Assembly: GCA_964619345.1 (NCBI GenBank)
Contig: CAZUER010000001.1
Location: forward strand, 37,236-101,235
Length of the DNA: 64,000 nucleotides
DNA from: Desulfovermiculus sp964619345
GTDB lineage: Bacteria > Desulfobacterota > Desulfovibrionia > Desulfovibrionales > Desulfothermaceae
Direction: 5' to 3'
Shown here: piece by piece, positions 25,899 to 34,678 of the stretch
How positions within the stretch are numbered: the stretch's first letter is position 1
Layout of the letters: each line of letters opens with the position of its first letter
Position numbers and translations under genes: made by a program
Notes under the pieces: generated by a model
Seen by the model: the letters and a program-made list of their open reading frames with translations, nothing else
What the model was told of the DNA's origin: nothing
Databases searched by the model: none

Positions 25899-26180
25899 AT
25901 GAATACGACAGACGCAATTACTAAACAAGTTTATATTCGCAATGAGCTGGGACTGCATGCCCGGCCGGCGGCCCAGATAGCTCAAGAGGCAGCCAAGTTT
26001 TCAGCCCATATTAAGCTCAAGGTTGGGGACATGGAAGCGGATGCCAAGAGCGTTTTGGATATCCTCAGTTTGGCCGCGGCTCGAGGTAAGAGTATCACTT
26101 TGCAGGCCCATGGGCAGGATGCGGAAAAGGCAGTGGGACACTTGGAGCGCTTTTTCCTGGATGGGTTTGGGGAGAGTTGA
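25899..26180 (+). CDS. ptsH: Phosphocarrier protein HPr
   Basis: HPr accepts phosphate from enzyme I on its conserved His, here in NELGLHARPAAQIA (about His20). The regulatory Ser region is AKSVLDILSLAAARG near residue 49, so regulation by an HPr kinase is possible. Length is 93 residues, slightly over the family norm because of an N-terminal extension. No good ribosome site is visible within 12 bases of the ATG. The gene overlaps or abuts ptsI. Confidence 0.95.
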   Translation: MNTTDAITKQVYIRNELGLHARPAAQIAQEAAKFSAHIKLKVGDMEADAKSVLDILSLAAARGKSITLQAHGQDAEKAVGHLERFFLDGFGES

Positions 26181-26182
26181 GT

Positions 26183-27961
26183 ATGGCTGAAAAGATTCTT
26201 CATGGCGTACCCGTTTCGGTGGGCATATCCATCGGTCGGGCCTATCTTTTAGGCCAGGGGCATTACTGCTTGGCTCCCATGCAGAGCATTTCCCAGGAAC
26301 TGGTTGATTTGGAACTGGCCAGACTGCAACATGCCTTTGACCAGGCTCTGGACAGTCTGAGGGAGATCCGCAGGCAGATACCCAAGGAACAGAGCGATCA
26401 TGCGGCCATTTTGGACACCCACATCATGGTCCTTCAAGACCCCAAGTTACGCCGGGCCACGGAGCATTATATTCGGGATATGCACCTGAATGCGGAATGG
26501 GCTCTGGAAAAAGGGGTTGCTGATATCGAAAAATCCTTTCAAGGGATCGAAGACGAATACTTTCGGGCCCGGGTCCAGGAATTGCGGCTCTTGACCATGC
26601 GGGTCATGAACCAGCTCTTGGGCAACAAAAACAGCATAAAGCCCATAACCTCCAGGGTGATCCTCATCGCCCATGACCTCTCTCCAGCCGATACGGTGGA
26701 GTTGGATGTGAGCAAGATCATGGCCTTTGCCACGGCCCAGGGAGGGCGAACCTCTCATGTCGCCATTCTAGCCCGTACCCTGGAGATTCCAGCTGTGGTC
26801 GGGGTGGAGGATTTGGAATCCTCTGTGGCCGATAACGAGTTCGTGATTGTGGATGGATTTCGAGGTCAGATTGTCATTGATCCGGATGAGAAGGAGCTGA
26901 CCTATTACACGGATCTCAAGTACAGCTTTGAAGCCTATCAAAAAGAGGTCATGCGCAAATTGGACCTCCCAGCCGAGACCAGGGACGGTTTTCGGGTCCA
27001 ACTGCACGCCAATATTGAGCTCTTTGAAGAAGTCAGCAAAGTTTTGGATTATGCCGGCGACGGGGTGGGTTTGTACCGAACTGAGTACAGTTATTTGTAC
27101 CGCACCGAACTGCCCACGGAACAGGAGCTGGTGGAGGAATACCGGGATCTGGCTTCCATTCTATATCCCCGGCGGGTGGTCATCCGCACCCTGGACGCCG
27201 GAGGGGACAAGCTGGGACATGGATTTGAGCAATATGATGAGGCCAACCCGGTGCTCGGGCTTCGGGCAGTGCGCTTTTGTCTTCGGCATCAAGACATCTT
27301 CAAAACCCAGCTCCGAGCCATTCTTCGGGCCAGCCAAGTCGGAAATATGTCTTTGATGTTTCCTATGATTTCCGGACTGGGCGAGTTGCGGGAAGTCCTG
27401 GCCGTTTTGGATCAAGCCAAGTCGGAATTAATGGAGGAAGGTCTGCCCTTTGATCCCCAGGTCCCGGTGGGCATAATGATTGAACTGCCTTCTGCGGTGA
27501 TGATCGCCGATATACTGGCCAAGCATGTAGATTTTTTCAGTATCGGCACGAATGACCTCATCCAGTATTCCTTGGGCATTGATCGGACCAACAAATACGT
27601 ATCCCATCTGTATCAGCCCTTGCACCCGGCCCTTTTGCGGAGCATCAAGCAGGTTGTGGACGCAGGTCACAAGGCCGGAATCGAAGTCAGCATGTGCGGT
27701 GAAATGGCTTCTGATCCCTATTGTCTTCCCATCCTTATGGGCATGCACGTGGATAGCTTAAGCCTCAATCCCCAATCCATCCCCTGGATCAAACGCATTT
27801 TGCGTAAATTGACCAAGGAAGAGTGTTCCGAGCTCTTATCTCAGGTTCTGAGCCTGGACTCGGTGTCTGCAAGTAATAAACTGGTCCGGGAAAATATATT
27901 CAAACGCTTTCCGGACGAACTTCAATTTTATTCCTCCATATTGGAACAGGAAGAAGAGTGA
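26183..27961 (+). CDS. ptsI: Phosphoenolpyruvate-protein phosphotransferase, PTS enzyme I
   Basis: Enzyme I moves phosphate from phosphoenolpyruvate to HPr. The 592-residue protein has the active-site His in GGRTSHVAILAR near residue 190, the catalytic barrel with TLDAGGDKLG, and GTNDLIQYSLGIDRTN and SMCGEMASDP near the C-terminus. Length is typical. ATG at 26183 is preferred behind GGGAGAG; an in-frame TTG at 26177 overlaps the ptsH stop. Together with HPr and the IID-like protein it forms a partial PTS. Confidence 0.96.
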   Translation: MAEKILHGVPVSVGISIGRAYLLGQGHYCLAPMQSISQELVDLELARLQHAFDQALDSLREIRRQIPKEQSDHAAILDTHIMVLQDPKLRRATEHYIRDMHLNAEWALEKGVADIEKSFQGIEDEYFRARVQELRLLTMRVMNQLLGNKNSIKPITSRVILIAHDLSPADTVELDVSKIMAFATAQGGRTSHVAILARTLEIPAVVGVEDLESSVADNEFVIVDGFRGQIVIDPDEKELTYYTDLKYSFEAYQKEVMRKLDLPAETRDGFRVQLHANIELFEEVSKVLDYAGDGVGLYRTEYSYLYRTELPTEQELVEEYRDLASILYPRRVVIRTLDAGGDKLGHGFEQYDEANPVLGLRAVRFCLRHQDIFKTQLRAILRASQVGNMSLMFPMISGLGELREVLAVLDQAKSELMEEGLPFDPQVPVGIMIELPSAVMIADILAKHVDFFSIGTNDLIQYSLGIDRTNKYVSHLYQPLHPALLRSIKQVVDAGHKAGIEVSMCGEMASDPYCLPILMGMHVDSLSLNPQSIPWIKRILRKLTKEECSELLSQVLSLDSVSASNKLVRENIFKRFPDELQFYSSILEQEEE

Positions 27962-27965
27962 GTTC

Positions 27966-28457
27966 ATGGCTGGAAAAGGGACTAAAGCCGGAGGATCGGG
28001 GGTAAAAATTGTAGCCCAGAATAAGAACGCTCGCCGCTTGTTTGATCTTTTTGATCGCTACGAAGCCGGAATCGTTCTTAGCGGTTCAGAAATGAAGTCA
28101 GTTCGGGCGGGCAGGGTGAGCTTTCAGGATAGCTACATCACTTTTTCCCGGGGCGAGGCCTTTTTGACCGGGGTGCACATCGCGGCCTATGAAAACGCCG
28201 GTTATGCCGGGCATGAACCGGACAGGGATCGTAAGCTCCTCTTGCACAAACGGGAGATCGACCTGTTGCGGGGGAAGGTAGAGCAGAAAGGATTGACCGT
28301 TATTCCTACGTCCATGTATCTCAAAAAATCCCTGGTCAAGATCGAGATCGCCCTGGCCAGAGGGAAAAAGGTCCATGATCAGCGCGAAGAGCTTAAGCAA
28401 CGGGCCGTCAAGCGGGATATGGCCCGCGAAATGGCCGAGGCCAAGAAAAAAATGTAA
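27966..28457 (+). CDS. smpB: SsrA-binding protein SmpB
   Basis: SmpB carries tmRNA to stalled ribosomes for trans-translation. The 163-residue protein shows QNKNARRLFDLFDRYEAGI, LSGSEMKSVRAG and the basic C-terminal tail that enters the mRNA channel. tmRNA itself is not visible in the window. It follows ptsI by 4 bases. Confidence 0.97.
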   Translation: MAGKGTKAGGSGVKIVAQNKNARRLFDLFDRYEAGIVLSGSEMKSVRAGRVSFQDSYITFSRGEAFLTGVHIAAYENAGYAGHEPDRDRKLLLHKREIDLLRGKVEQKGLTVIPTSMYLKKSLVKIEIALARGKKVHDQREELKQRAVKRDMAREMAEAKKKM

Positions 28458-28564
28458 TGCACGACTGCAACTGATGTCATCTCGGATCTGAAAAGATGCC
28501 CGCTCATCTTTGATGGGCAGGAACTGAATGCTTGCAGTCGATTGGATAGGGGGACGGATTTATC

Positions 28565-31081
28565 ATGTTTAAATATATGGCCAAAAAAGTTTTTGGCTCC
28601 AAAAACGAACGTTATCTGAAATCCAAATGGCCTATTGTGGAGCGCATCAACAGCTTGGAAGCAGATATACAGAAAATGCCGGATCAGGACTTTCCCTCCC
28701 GCATCGCCGAACACCGCCAAGAGGTGGAGCAGGGCCGCAGCCTGGAGGATGTCTTGCCGCACGTGTTCGCCTTGGTCCGGGAGGCGGCCAGGCGGACGGT
28801 GGACATGCGTCCCTTCGATGTCCAACTCCTGGGAGGGGTGGTCCTCCACGAGGGCAGGATCGCGGAGATGAAGACCGGGGAAGGAAAGACCCTGGTGGCC
28901 ACCATGCCTATGGTTTTGAACGCCTTGAGCGGTAAGGGCGGGCACCTGATAACGGTCAATGATTACCTGGCCCGGCGGGACGCGGAATGGATGGGCAAGA
29001 TCTATTCTTTCCTGGGGTTGGAGGTAGGGACCATTGAACATGGAATGACCGATGAACAGCGAAAAAAGGCCTATGCTTCGGATATTGTCTACGGCACCAA
29101 CAATGAGTTCGGGTTCGATTATCTGCGCGATCACATGAAGTTTTATTCCCACCAACTGGTGCAACGGGATTTACATTACGCCATTGTGGACGAAGTGGAC
29201 TCCGTGCTCATCGACGAGGCCAGGACCCCACTGATTATCTCCGGCCCGGCCGATGGATCAACGGCCTTGTATAAACAGGTGGACACCATAATTCCCCGCT
29301 TGAAGAAGGAGCGGGATTATACAGTGGATGAAAAGGCCAAGAGTGTGACCTTGACCGATGATGGCGTGATCCGTTGCGAGGAAATTTTGAAAATCGACAA
29401 TCTCTTTGATCCCAAGAACATCACCTATCAGCATCACGTCTTACAGGCCCTGAAGGCTCATGAACTTTTCAAGAGGGATGTGGATTATATCGTCCGTGAC
29501 CAGCAGGTGATCATTGTCGATGAGTTCACCGGCCGGATCATGCCTGGCCGCAGATACAGCGACGGACTGCACCAGGCCTTGGAAGCCAAAGAAAGGGTCA
29601 AGGTGGAGGCCGAGAACCAGACATTGGCCAGCATCACCTTTCAGAATTTTTTCCGGATGTACGACAAGCTGGCCGGGATGACCGGGACAGCGGACACCGA
29701 AGCCGTGGAGTTTAAGGAGATCTACAACCTGGATGTCAATGTCATCCCCACCCACAAGCCCATGATCCGTAAAGATTTTTCGGACGTCATCTATCGAACC
29801 CAGAAAGAAAAGTACGCAGCTATTGTGGACGAGATCCGGGGGTTGTACACCAAGGGGCAGCCGGTGTTGGTGGGCACCACATCCATCGACAAATCGGAAT
29901 ATATATCTGAGAACCTGAACAAGCTGCGTATTCCCCACGACGTGCTCAACGCCAAGCACCACGAGAAGGAAGCGGAAATCATCGCCCAGGCCGGAGAGAA
30001 GGGGCGGGTGACCATTGCCACCAATATGGCCGGGCGGGGAACAGACATTGTTCTCGGTGAAGGAGTCCGGGAATTGGATGGATTGCATATCCTGGGCACG
30101 GAACGTCATGAGAGCCGGCGCATCGACAACCAGCTCAGAGGCCGGTCCGGACGGCAGGGAGACCCGGGGAGTTCCCGTTTCTACCTGGCCCTGGACGACG
30201 ATCTCCTGCGCCTGTTCGGTTCTGATCGGATATCCGGCTTGATGAACAAGGTGGGGGTGGAAGAAGGGCAGGCCATCGAAAACAATCTCATCTCCCGGGC
30301 CATTGAAAACGCCCAGCATCGGGTGGAAGAGCACAACTTCAATATCCGTAAGCAGCTCTTGGAGTTCGACGACGTCATGAACCAGCAGCGGGAGGTCATA
30401 TATACCCGGCGCCGGGAAATCATGACCCTGGACGATCTGGAGCCCATGATCATGGGCTTTGTGGACGACTTGCTGGAAGATATCATGGCTGCGGTGGAAG
30501 AGAGCGGCAAGCAAGGTCCTGATGAAGAAACCGCCCGGGGAGTCAAGTCCAGATTGGAGGAGGTTTTTGCCTTAAACCGGGTCATGCCGGTGCGCGATCA
30601 CCTTCCCTCCACGCAGGAGGCCAGGGCCAAGGTGGAGGAGATCCTGGCTGCACTCAAAGACAATGCCGGGGAGCATTATCAGGAGATTCTCCGCTTTTTC
30701 CTGTTGGAGAGCCTGGACAGGTTCTGGAAAGAGCACCTGCTGAACATGGATTATCTGAAGGAAGGTATCGGTCTGCGCGGATATGGGCAGAAAAATCCCA
30801 AGCAGGAGTATAAGAAAGAGGGTTTTGAGCTTTTCCAGGAACTCCTCTACTTGATAAAGGAGAACACCTTGAAGGCCCTGTGCCGGGTCAGATTGCAAGA
30901 GGCCGCCCAGGAGGAGCTGCAGCACGAAGAACAGCCCAGTGAGCTGCAGTTTTCCGGGGCTGATGAGACAGCGGCCAGCACCAACCCGGAGCCCTTCAAG
31001 CGGGATAAACCCAAGGTGGGCCGCAACGACCCGTGTCCCTGCGGCAGTGGGCAGAAATACAAAAAATGCTGCGGAAGATAG
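28565..31081 (+). CDS. secA: Preprotein translocase ATPase SecA
   Basis: SecA drives protein export through SecYEG. The 838-residue protein has MKTGEGKTLVAT (Walker A) near residue 100, DEVDSVLIDEARTPLIISG (Walker B region), NMAGRGTDIVLG and LRGRSGRQGDPG in the second helicase domain, and a C-terminal zinc motif NDPCPCGSGQKYKKCCG that binds SecB or phospholipid. Length fits the compact proteobacterial form. It is preceded by a 107-base gap after smpB containing a short hairpin but no convincing SecM gene. Confidence 0.97.
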   Translation: MFKYMAKKVFGSKNERYLKSKWPIVERINSLEADIQKMPDQDFPSRIAEHRQEVEQGRSLEDVLPHVFALVREAARRTVDMRPFDVQLLGGVVLHEGRIAEMKTGEGKTLVATMPMVLNALSGKGGHLITVNDYLARRDAEWMGKIYSFLGLEVGTIEHGMTDEQRKKAYASDIVYGTNNEFGFDYLRDHMKFYSHQLVQRDLHYAIVDEVDSVLIDEARTPLIISGPADGSTALYKQVDTIIPRLKKERDYTVDEKAKSVTLTDDGVIRCEEILKIDNLFDPKNITYQHHVLQALKAHELFKRDVDYIVRDQQVIIVDEFTGRIMPGRRYSDGLHQALEAKERVKVEAENQTLASITFQNFFRMYDKLAGMTGTADTEAVEFKEIYNLDVNVIPTHKPMIRKDFSDVIYRTQKEKYAAIVDEIRGLYTKGQPVLVGTTSIDKSEYISENLNKLRIPHDVLNAKHHEKEAEIIAQAGEKGRVTIATNMAGRGTDIVLGEGVRELDGLHILGTERHESRRIDNQLRGRSGRQGDPGSSRFYLALDDDLLRLFGSDRISGLMNKVGVEEGQAIENNLISRAIENAQHRVEEHNFNIRKQLLEFDDVMNQQREVIYTRRREIMTLDDLEPMIMGFVDDLLEDIMAAVEESGKQGPDEETARGVKSRLEEVFALNRVMPVRDHLPSTQEARAKVEEILAALKDNAGEHYQEILRFFLLESLDRFWKEHLLNMDYLKEGIGLRGYGQKNPKQEYKKEGFELFQELLYLIKENTLKALCRVRLQEAAQEELQHEEQPSELQFSGADETAASTNPEPFKRDKPKVGRNDPCPCGSGQKYKKCCGR

Positions 31082-31090
31082 CCGGATGCG

Positions 31091-31126
31091 AGAGGTCAGA
31101 GGACAGAGGACAGTAATCAGAGGTGA
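31091..31126 (+). repeat. Short tandem heptamers (AGAGGTC/AGAGGAC)
   Basis: Units AGAGGTC, AGAGGAC, AGAGGAC and a separated AGAGGTG follow each other directly after secA. Confidence 0.5.
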
Positions 31127-31351
31127 ATAAAAGCAAAGAGTTAGAGTTCAAAATAGGGGGATGGTTCTGATTTGTCATTCCTTTAAAAGAATCAGGACAG
31201 GTCTGAACGAATCTTGGAGTGAAGAATCTCTCTTTTATTTGTTTTTTGACTTTTACAGGTAATAATTTGATTTTCCTGATACCTGAAACCATTGATTTTA
31301 TTTCATACAGGGTTTCAGCAAGAAGTATGATGGATTATGGCTCTATTCTTG

Positions 31352-31375
31352 CTGAACACCGAACACTGAACACTT
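31352..31375 (+). repeat. Tandem heptamers of the CTGAACA type
   Basis: Three imperfect 7-base units (CTGAACA, CCGAACA, CTGAACA), the same kind as those flanking 18.5 kb, lie 28 bases before the argJ start. Confidence 0.5.
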
Positions 31376-31402
31376 GTATATGGTTTCACACGGAGCTTCG
31401 CT

Positions 31403-32584
31403 GTGATCAAAACCCCCCTTGGATTTTCCTTTCTCTCCACTCCGGCTGGATTCAGGTATACCGGACGTAAAGATCTGGGACTCATTTTGTCCCGGAATCC
31501 GGCGGCCGCAGCCGGGGTGTTCACCACCAACCGGTTCCTGGCCGCTCCGGTCCTGGTGAGCAAGGACCACTTACACACCAGTCCCTGGGCCAGGGCTATA
31601 TTGGTTAATGCCGGACAGGCCAATGCCTGCACCGGGGAGGAAGGACTCCTGGCCTGCCGCCAAACCTGCCAGATGACGGCCCGGGCCTTTGGGCTCAAGG
31701 CGGAGGAGATTTTGCCGGCCTCCACCGGGGTTATCGGGCAAGGCATGGATCTCTCCATCTGGGAAAAAGGGGTGGCCGCTTTGGCTGCGGACCAAGAGGG
31801 AAACGACCCCCTGGGCCTAGCCCGGTCCATATTGACCACGGATACTTTTCCCAAAATTCTGTGGCGGGAGGTTCCCTTATCTGGGGGAATGGTGAGGCTG
31901 TTGGGGCTGGCCAAGGGCTCAGGCATGATCTGCCCCCATATGGCCACCATGTTGGCCTTTATCTGCTGCGACCTGCGTTTGGAGCCGTCAAAGTGGCAGG
32001 ATATGATCCGTTACGCGGCTGACAGGAGCTTTAACCGCATCAGCGTGGATGGAGACACGAGCACAAACGATTGTCTACTGGGATTGGCCAATGGGCAAAG
32101 TGGAGTGAATCTCAAGGAAAAAGAGGTGGATGGGTTCAGAGAGGAGTTCACTGAGCTGTGTCGGGAACTGGCCTATCTCATCGTTCAGGATGCCGAGGGG
32201 GGGACCAAGGTGGTCCGCATCCGGGTCAGCGGGGCCCGGGATGCATCCCAGGCCGAGACAGCAGCTCGGACAGTTGCTCATTCTCCTTTGGTCAAGACAG
32301 CCATGTTCGGCCGGGACCCGAATTGGGGGCGGATAGTGGCAGCCCTGGGGCGGTGCGGGGCGGAGTTTGATTCCAACCAGGTTCGGGTGTGCATTGCCGG
32401 ACGGGAGGTCTTTTCCCAGGGGACGCCGGCTCAGGCGGACATTGACGGCCTCCTGGCCCCTTTTCTGGCCCGTCAGGAGATACCCGTGGACATCGCTTTA
32501 GGTTGGGGAGAGGGAGAGTACGAGATCCTGACCTCTGATCTCAGTGTAGATTATGTGCGCATTAATGCTGAATACAGATCTTAA
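31403..32584 (+). CDS. argJ: Bifunctional ornithine acetyltransferase / N-acetylglutamate synthase
   Basis: ArgJ recycles the acetyl group in arginine synthesis. The 393-residue precursor self-cleaves before the Thr of KGSGMICPHMATML (near residue 185), which becomes the catalytic N-terminal residue of the beta chain. Another hallmark is SVDGDTSTND, and the C-terminus has GRDPNWGRI. It starts at a GTG. Whether it also acetylates glutamate de novo cannot be told. argB lies 16 kb away in the same window. Confidence 0.96.
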   Translation: MIKTPLGFSFLSTPAGFRYTGRKDLGLILSRNPAAAAGVFTTNRFLAAPVLVSKDHLHTSPWARAILVNAGQANACTGEEGLLACRQTCQMTARAFGLKAEEILPASTGVIGQGMDLSIWEKGVAALAADQEGNDPLGLARSILTTDTFPKILWREVPLSGGMVRLLGLAKGSGMICPHMATMLAFICCDLRLEPSKWQDMIRYAADRSFNRISVDGDTSTNDCLLGLANGQSGVNLKEKEVDGFREEFTELCRELAYLIVQDAEGGTKVVRIRVSGARDASQAETAARTVAHSPLVKTAMFGRDPNWGRIVAALGRCGAEFDSNQVRVCIAGREVFSQGTPAQADIDGLLAPFLARQEIPVDIALGWGEGEYEILTSDLSVDYVRINAEYRS

Positions 32585-32600
32585 TGGGGCTGTTTGACAA

Positions 32601-33230
32601 ATGAGCGGAAAAACGGCTTGTGCAGATGCGATTATCCAGATCGGAGCCGACAGATGGAAGGCCTTGACCGATTTGCTGTTTGAAGTTGGCATGTTGCGGC
32701 ATACGCCCCGGACTGGGTATCAATTCCTGGGCTCAGGAAAAGAGAGTGTGGCTGAACACAGCTTCCGGACTACAGTCACCGGTTTCGTGCTGGCCCAGCT
32801 GGCTGGTGCGGACTGGGCCAAGGTGGTCCTTATGTGTCTGTTTCACGATCTGCATGAGACCCGGACCGGGGATTTCAATTATGTAAATAAGATGTACAAT
32901 ACCTCCAGGGATGAACAGGCCGCCTTTGATGCCTGGTCCGGTACAGGCTTGGGACAGGATGTCCTGGACGTTTTGGCCGAAATGGAAGATGCTTCCAGCC
33001 TGGAAGCGAAACTGGCCCAAGACGCGGATCAATTGGACCTCATACTCAGCCTGAAACAAGAGCAGGATTTGGGCAATGCGTATGCCCGAAAATGGATCAC
33101 CCATGCCCTGGATCGGTTGCGCAGTGATCTGGGCCGACATTTGGCCCAGTCCATCATCCGCACCGACCATACCGATTGGTGGTTCCGGGCGGCAGACAGT
33201 TCCTGGTGGTCGCGGAAAAATGGTCAGTAG
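32601..33230 (+). CDS. HD-domain phosphohydrolase (YfbR/5'-nucleotidase-like)
   Basis: A 209-residue metal-dependent phosphohydrolase. HD motifs are seen in order: ESVAEHSFRTT, LFHDLHETRTGD and DADQLDL, the arrangement of YfbR-like deoxynucleotidases and the HD_3 family. It probably hydrolyses nucleotide monophosphates, but the substrate is not shown. It follows argJ by 16 bases and precedes a phosphoesterase gene by 18, so all three may be one transcript. Confidence 0.85.
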   Translation: MSGKTACADAIIQIGADRWKALTDLLFEVGMLRHTPRTGYQFLGSGKESVAEHSFRTTVTGFVLAQLAGADWAKVVLMCLFHDLHETRTGDFNYVNKMYNTSRDEQAAFDAWSGTGLGQDVLDVLAEMEDASSLEAKLAQDADQLDLILSLKQEQDLGNAYARKWITHALDRLRSDLGRHLAQSIIRTDHTDWWFRAADSSWWSRKNGQ

Positions 33231-33248
33231 TTCAAGGAGAGTGGCTTC

Positions 33249-33743
33249 GTGCGCATTGCAGTCGTTTCAGACACCCATATGCAAAAGCCCAGCCAGGTCC
33301 TGATCTCGGCCTATGAGCAGGTGATGCAAAATATGGATGCTGTAATCCATTGCGGGGATATCACCGGAGAGCAGGTGTTTTCCTTTTTAAACTCCCATCC
33401 CCGTTTTTATGCTGTGGCCGGTAATATGGATAGCGGGCAGTGGGCAGATTCTCTGCCCCGGAAAACAACGGTACGTCTGGGGGAATTCCAGGTCGGCCTG
33501 ATCCACGGTTTCGGTTTGGGGTTTGGCCCTCTGGCCCCAAAGGTGGTCTCCAGTTTCGACGGTCTGGGGCTGGACCTGGTCTGTTACGGGCATACCCATA
33601 AAAGGTACTTTGATCCCCATGGTTATGCCCTCCCGATACTTAACCCTGGGAGTTTTGCCCTGCCCAAGGGCAGTCCTCCAGGATTTGCCTGTGTGGAACT
33701 CCGTTTGGGTTGGCCGCCCCAGGTGGAATGGGTCGATGTGTAA
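33249..33743 (+). CDS. YfcE/MJ0936-family metallophosphoesterase
   Basis: A 164-residue calcineurin-like phosphodiesterase. The two-metal motifs are complete: VSDTH, IHCGDIT, AGNMDSG, IHGFG and CYGHTHKR. Bacterial members cleave phosphodiesters in vitro, with unknown natural substrate. The start is GTG at 33249 after AAGGAGAG. Repeat copy B follows directly. Confidence 0.88.
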   Translation: MRIAVVSDTHMQKPSQVLISAYEQVMQNMDAVIHCGDITGEQVFSFLNSHPRFYAVAGNMDSGQWADSLPRKTTVRLGEFQVGLIHGFGLGFGPLAPKVVSSFDGLGLDLVCYGHTHKRYFDPHGYALPILNPGSFALPKGSPPGFACVELRLGWPPQVEWVDV

Positions 33744-33760
33744 GCCCGCCTGGAGTTGCA

Positions 33761-33837
33761 GTCAGGGCCACCTGTGGCAAATCTGAAAATTTTTGGGCCT
33801 CAAGGCGGGCAAAAATGAAAATTTGCCGGAATGATCA
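33761..33837 (-). repeat. Two-hairpin dispersed repeat, copy B
   Basis: Inverted orientation. It ends in TGATCAT and keeps GCAAATCTGA, TTTTTGGGCC-loop-GGCGGGCAAAAA and GAAAATTTGCC. It is more degenerate than copies A and E. It lies between yfcE-like and infA genes. Confidence 0.65.
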
Positions 33838-33870
33838 TAAGCTATTTAACCACGAACCAAAAGGGTGTGT

Positions 33871-34089
33871 ATGGCCAAAGAAGAATCTATCGAGGTTATG
33901 GGAGTGGTCACCGAAGCGTTACCCAATGCCATGTTCCGGGTGGAGCTGGAGAACGGGCATGAAATTTTGGGGCATATTTCCGGCAAGATGCGGAAACACT
34001 ACATACGCATTTTGCCCGGCGACAAGGTGAAAGTGGAATTATCTCCCTATGATCTGACCCGTGGGCGGATCGTATTTCGATATAAATAA
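33871..34089 (+). CDS. infA: Translation initiation factor IF-1
   Basis: IF-1 binds the ribosomal A site during initiation. The 72-residue S1-fold protein reads MAKEESIEVMGVVTEALPN near its start and has GHISGKMRKHYIRILPGDKV; length is exact for the family. The ATG at 33871 is the homologous start. It is convergent with a lipoprotein gene, and no terminator was seen in the 12-base gap. Confidence 0.97.
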   Translation: MAKEESIEVMGVVTEALPNAMFRVELENGHEILGHISGKMRKHYIRILPGDKVKVELSPYDLTRGRIVFRYK

Positions 34090-34101
34090 CTCCCTGAAGC
34101 T

Positions 34102-34677
34102 TCAAAAACGGGTCAGAGCGGATTCACTGGCAAAGAAAACCGGCGATTTGGCCCCGGGGTCCTCGTCCTTTTCCTCTGGTCTGCCCTCCGGTCCGGAAGC
34201 CAAAACCAGACGGTAACCGAAGCTTATGTATACCGGTCCAGGCTCACCCATACTGTGGGGCTCAAGGACAAAGGTAAAAGAAATTGGATGGGCCGGGGTC
34301 AGGCTCTGGGGGGGGAGAACCTTGACTTCCTGGGCCAAGACCTGTCCGGACCGGTCGCTGAGGTACACTCCGAGCCACAAATCTCTGGCCCAGACGGCCC
34401 ATTTCGGAATCGAGCCGTCTGAGAGAGGATAGGCCGATCCTTGGACTCGGAGCCCATTCAGTCCCTGGCTGCAAACGAAGTCGAACCGAAGATAGTTGGT
34501 GCGCATGCTTTGGGGTTCATCCAAAGACCACGGTTGCTGCTTCAAATGTCGAACGCTCTGGGTGGCACAAGAGGCTAAAGCCAGCCCCAAAAACAAGATG
34601 ATCCCGGCCAGGACCGCAGCCTGGACAGTGCCTCTGCCCTGAAGATGTTCTGCTGGCCATCTCTGTCCGGGATACAT
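34102..34677 (-). CDS. Predicted lipoprotein of unknown function
   Basis: A 191-residue protein I do not recognise. An N-terminal hydrophobic segment (AAVLAGIILFLGLALASC, about residues 20-37) ends in a lipobox LASC, so it is probably lipid-anchored in the outer membrane or periplasm. The mature part is rich in Pro and aromatic residues with a beta-like pattern (LWLGVYLSDRSG, YISFGYRLVLAS). It is the last gene of an operon after YkgJ-like and shikimate-kinase-like genes. Confidence 0.75.
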   Translation of the reverse strand: MYPGQRWPAEHLQGRGTVQAAVLAGIILFLGLALASCATQSVRHLKQQPWSLDEPQSMRTNYLRFDFVCSQGLNGLRVQGSAYPLSDGSIPKWAVWARDLWLGVYLSDRSGQVLAQEVKVLPPQSLTPAHPISFTFVLEPHSMGEPGPVYISFGYRLVLASGPEGRPEEKDEDPGAKSPVFFASESALTRF

Positions 34678-34678
34678 G

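Larger units (their letters stand above)
31082..31402. other. Intergenic region between secA and argJ
   Basis: This 321-base gap contains heptamer-like runs at both ends (listed separately) and A/T-rich sequence in between. No open frame with a ribosome site or recognisable protein was found, and no convincing promoter for argJ. Confidence 0.5.

Noticed and set aside
28458..28564. A SecM-like regulatory gene or arrest peptide before secA
   Set aside because: The gap has only a short imperfect hairpin and no open frame with an arrest-like motif.
29441..30514. A 357-residue minus-strand open frame
   Set aside because: It lies entirely inside secA, has no family resemblance, and follows from the codon bias of secA.
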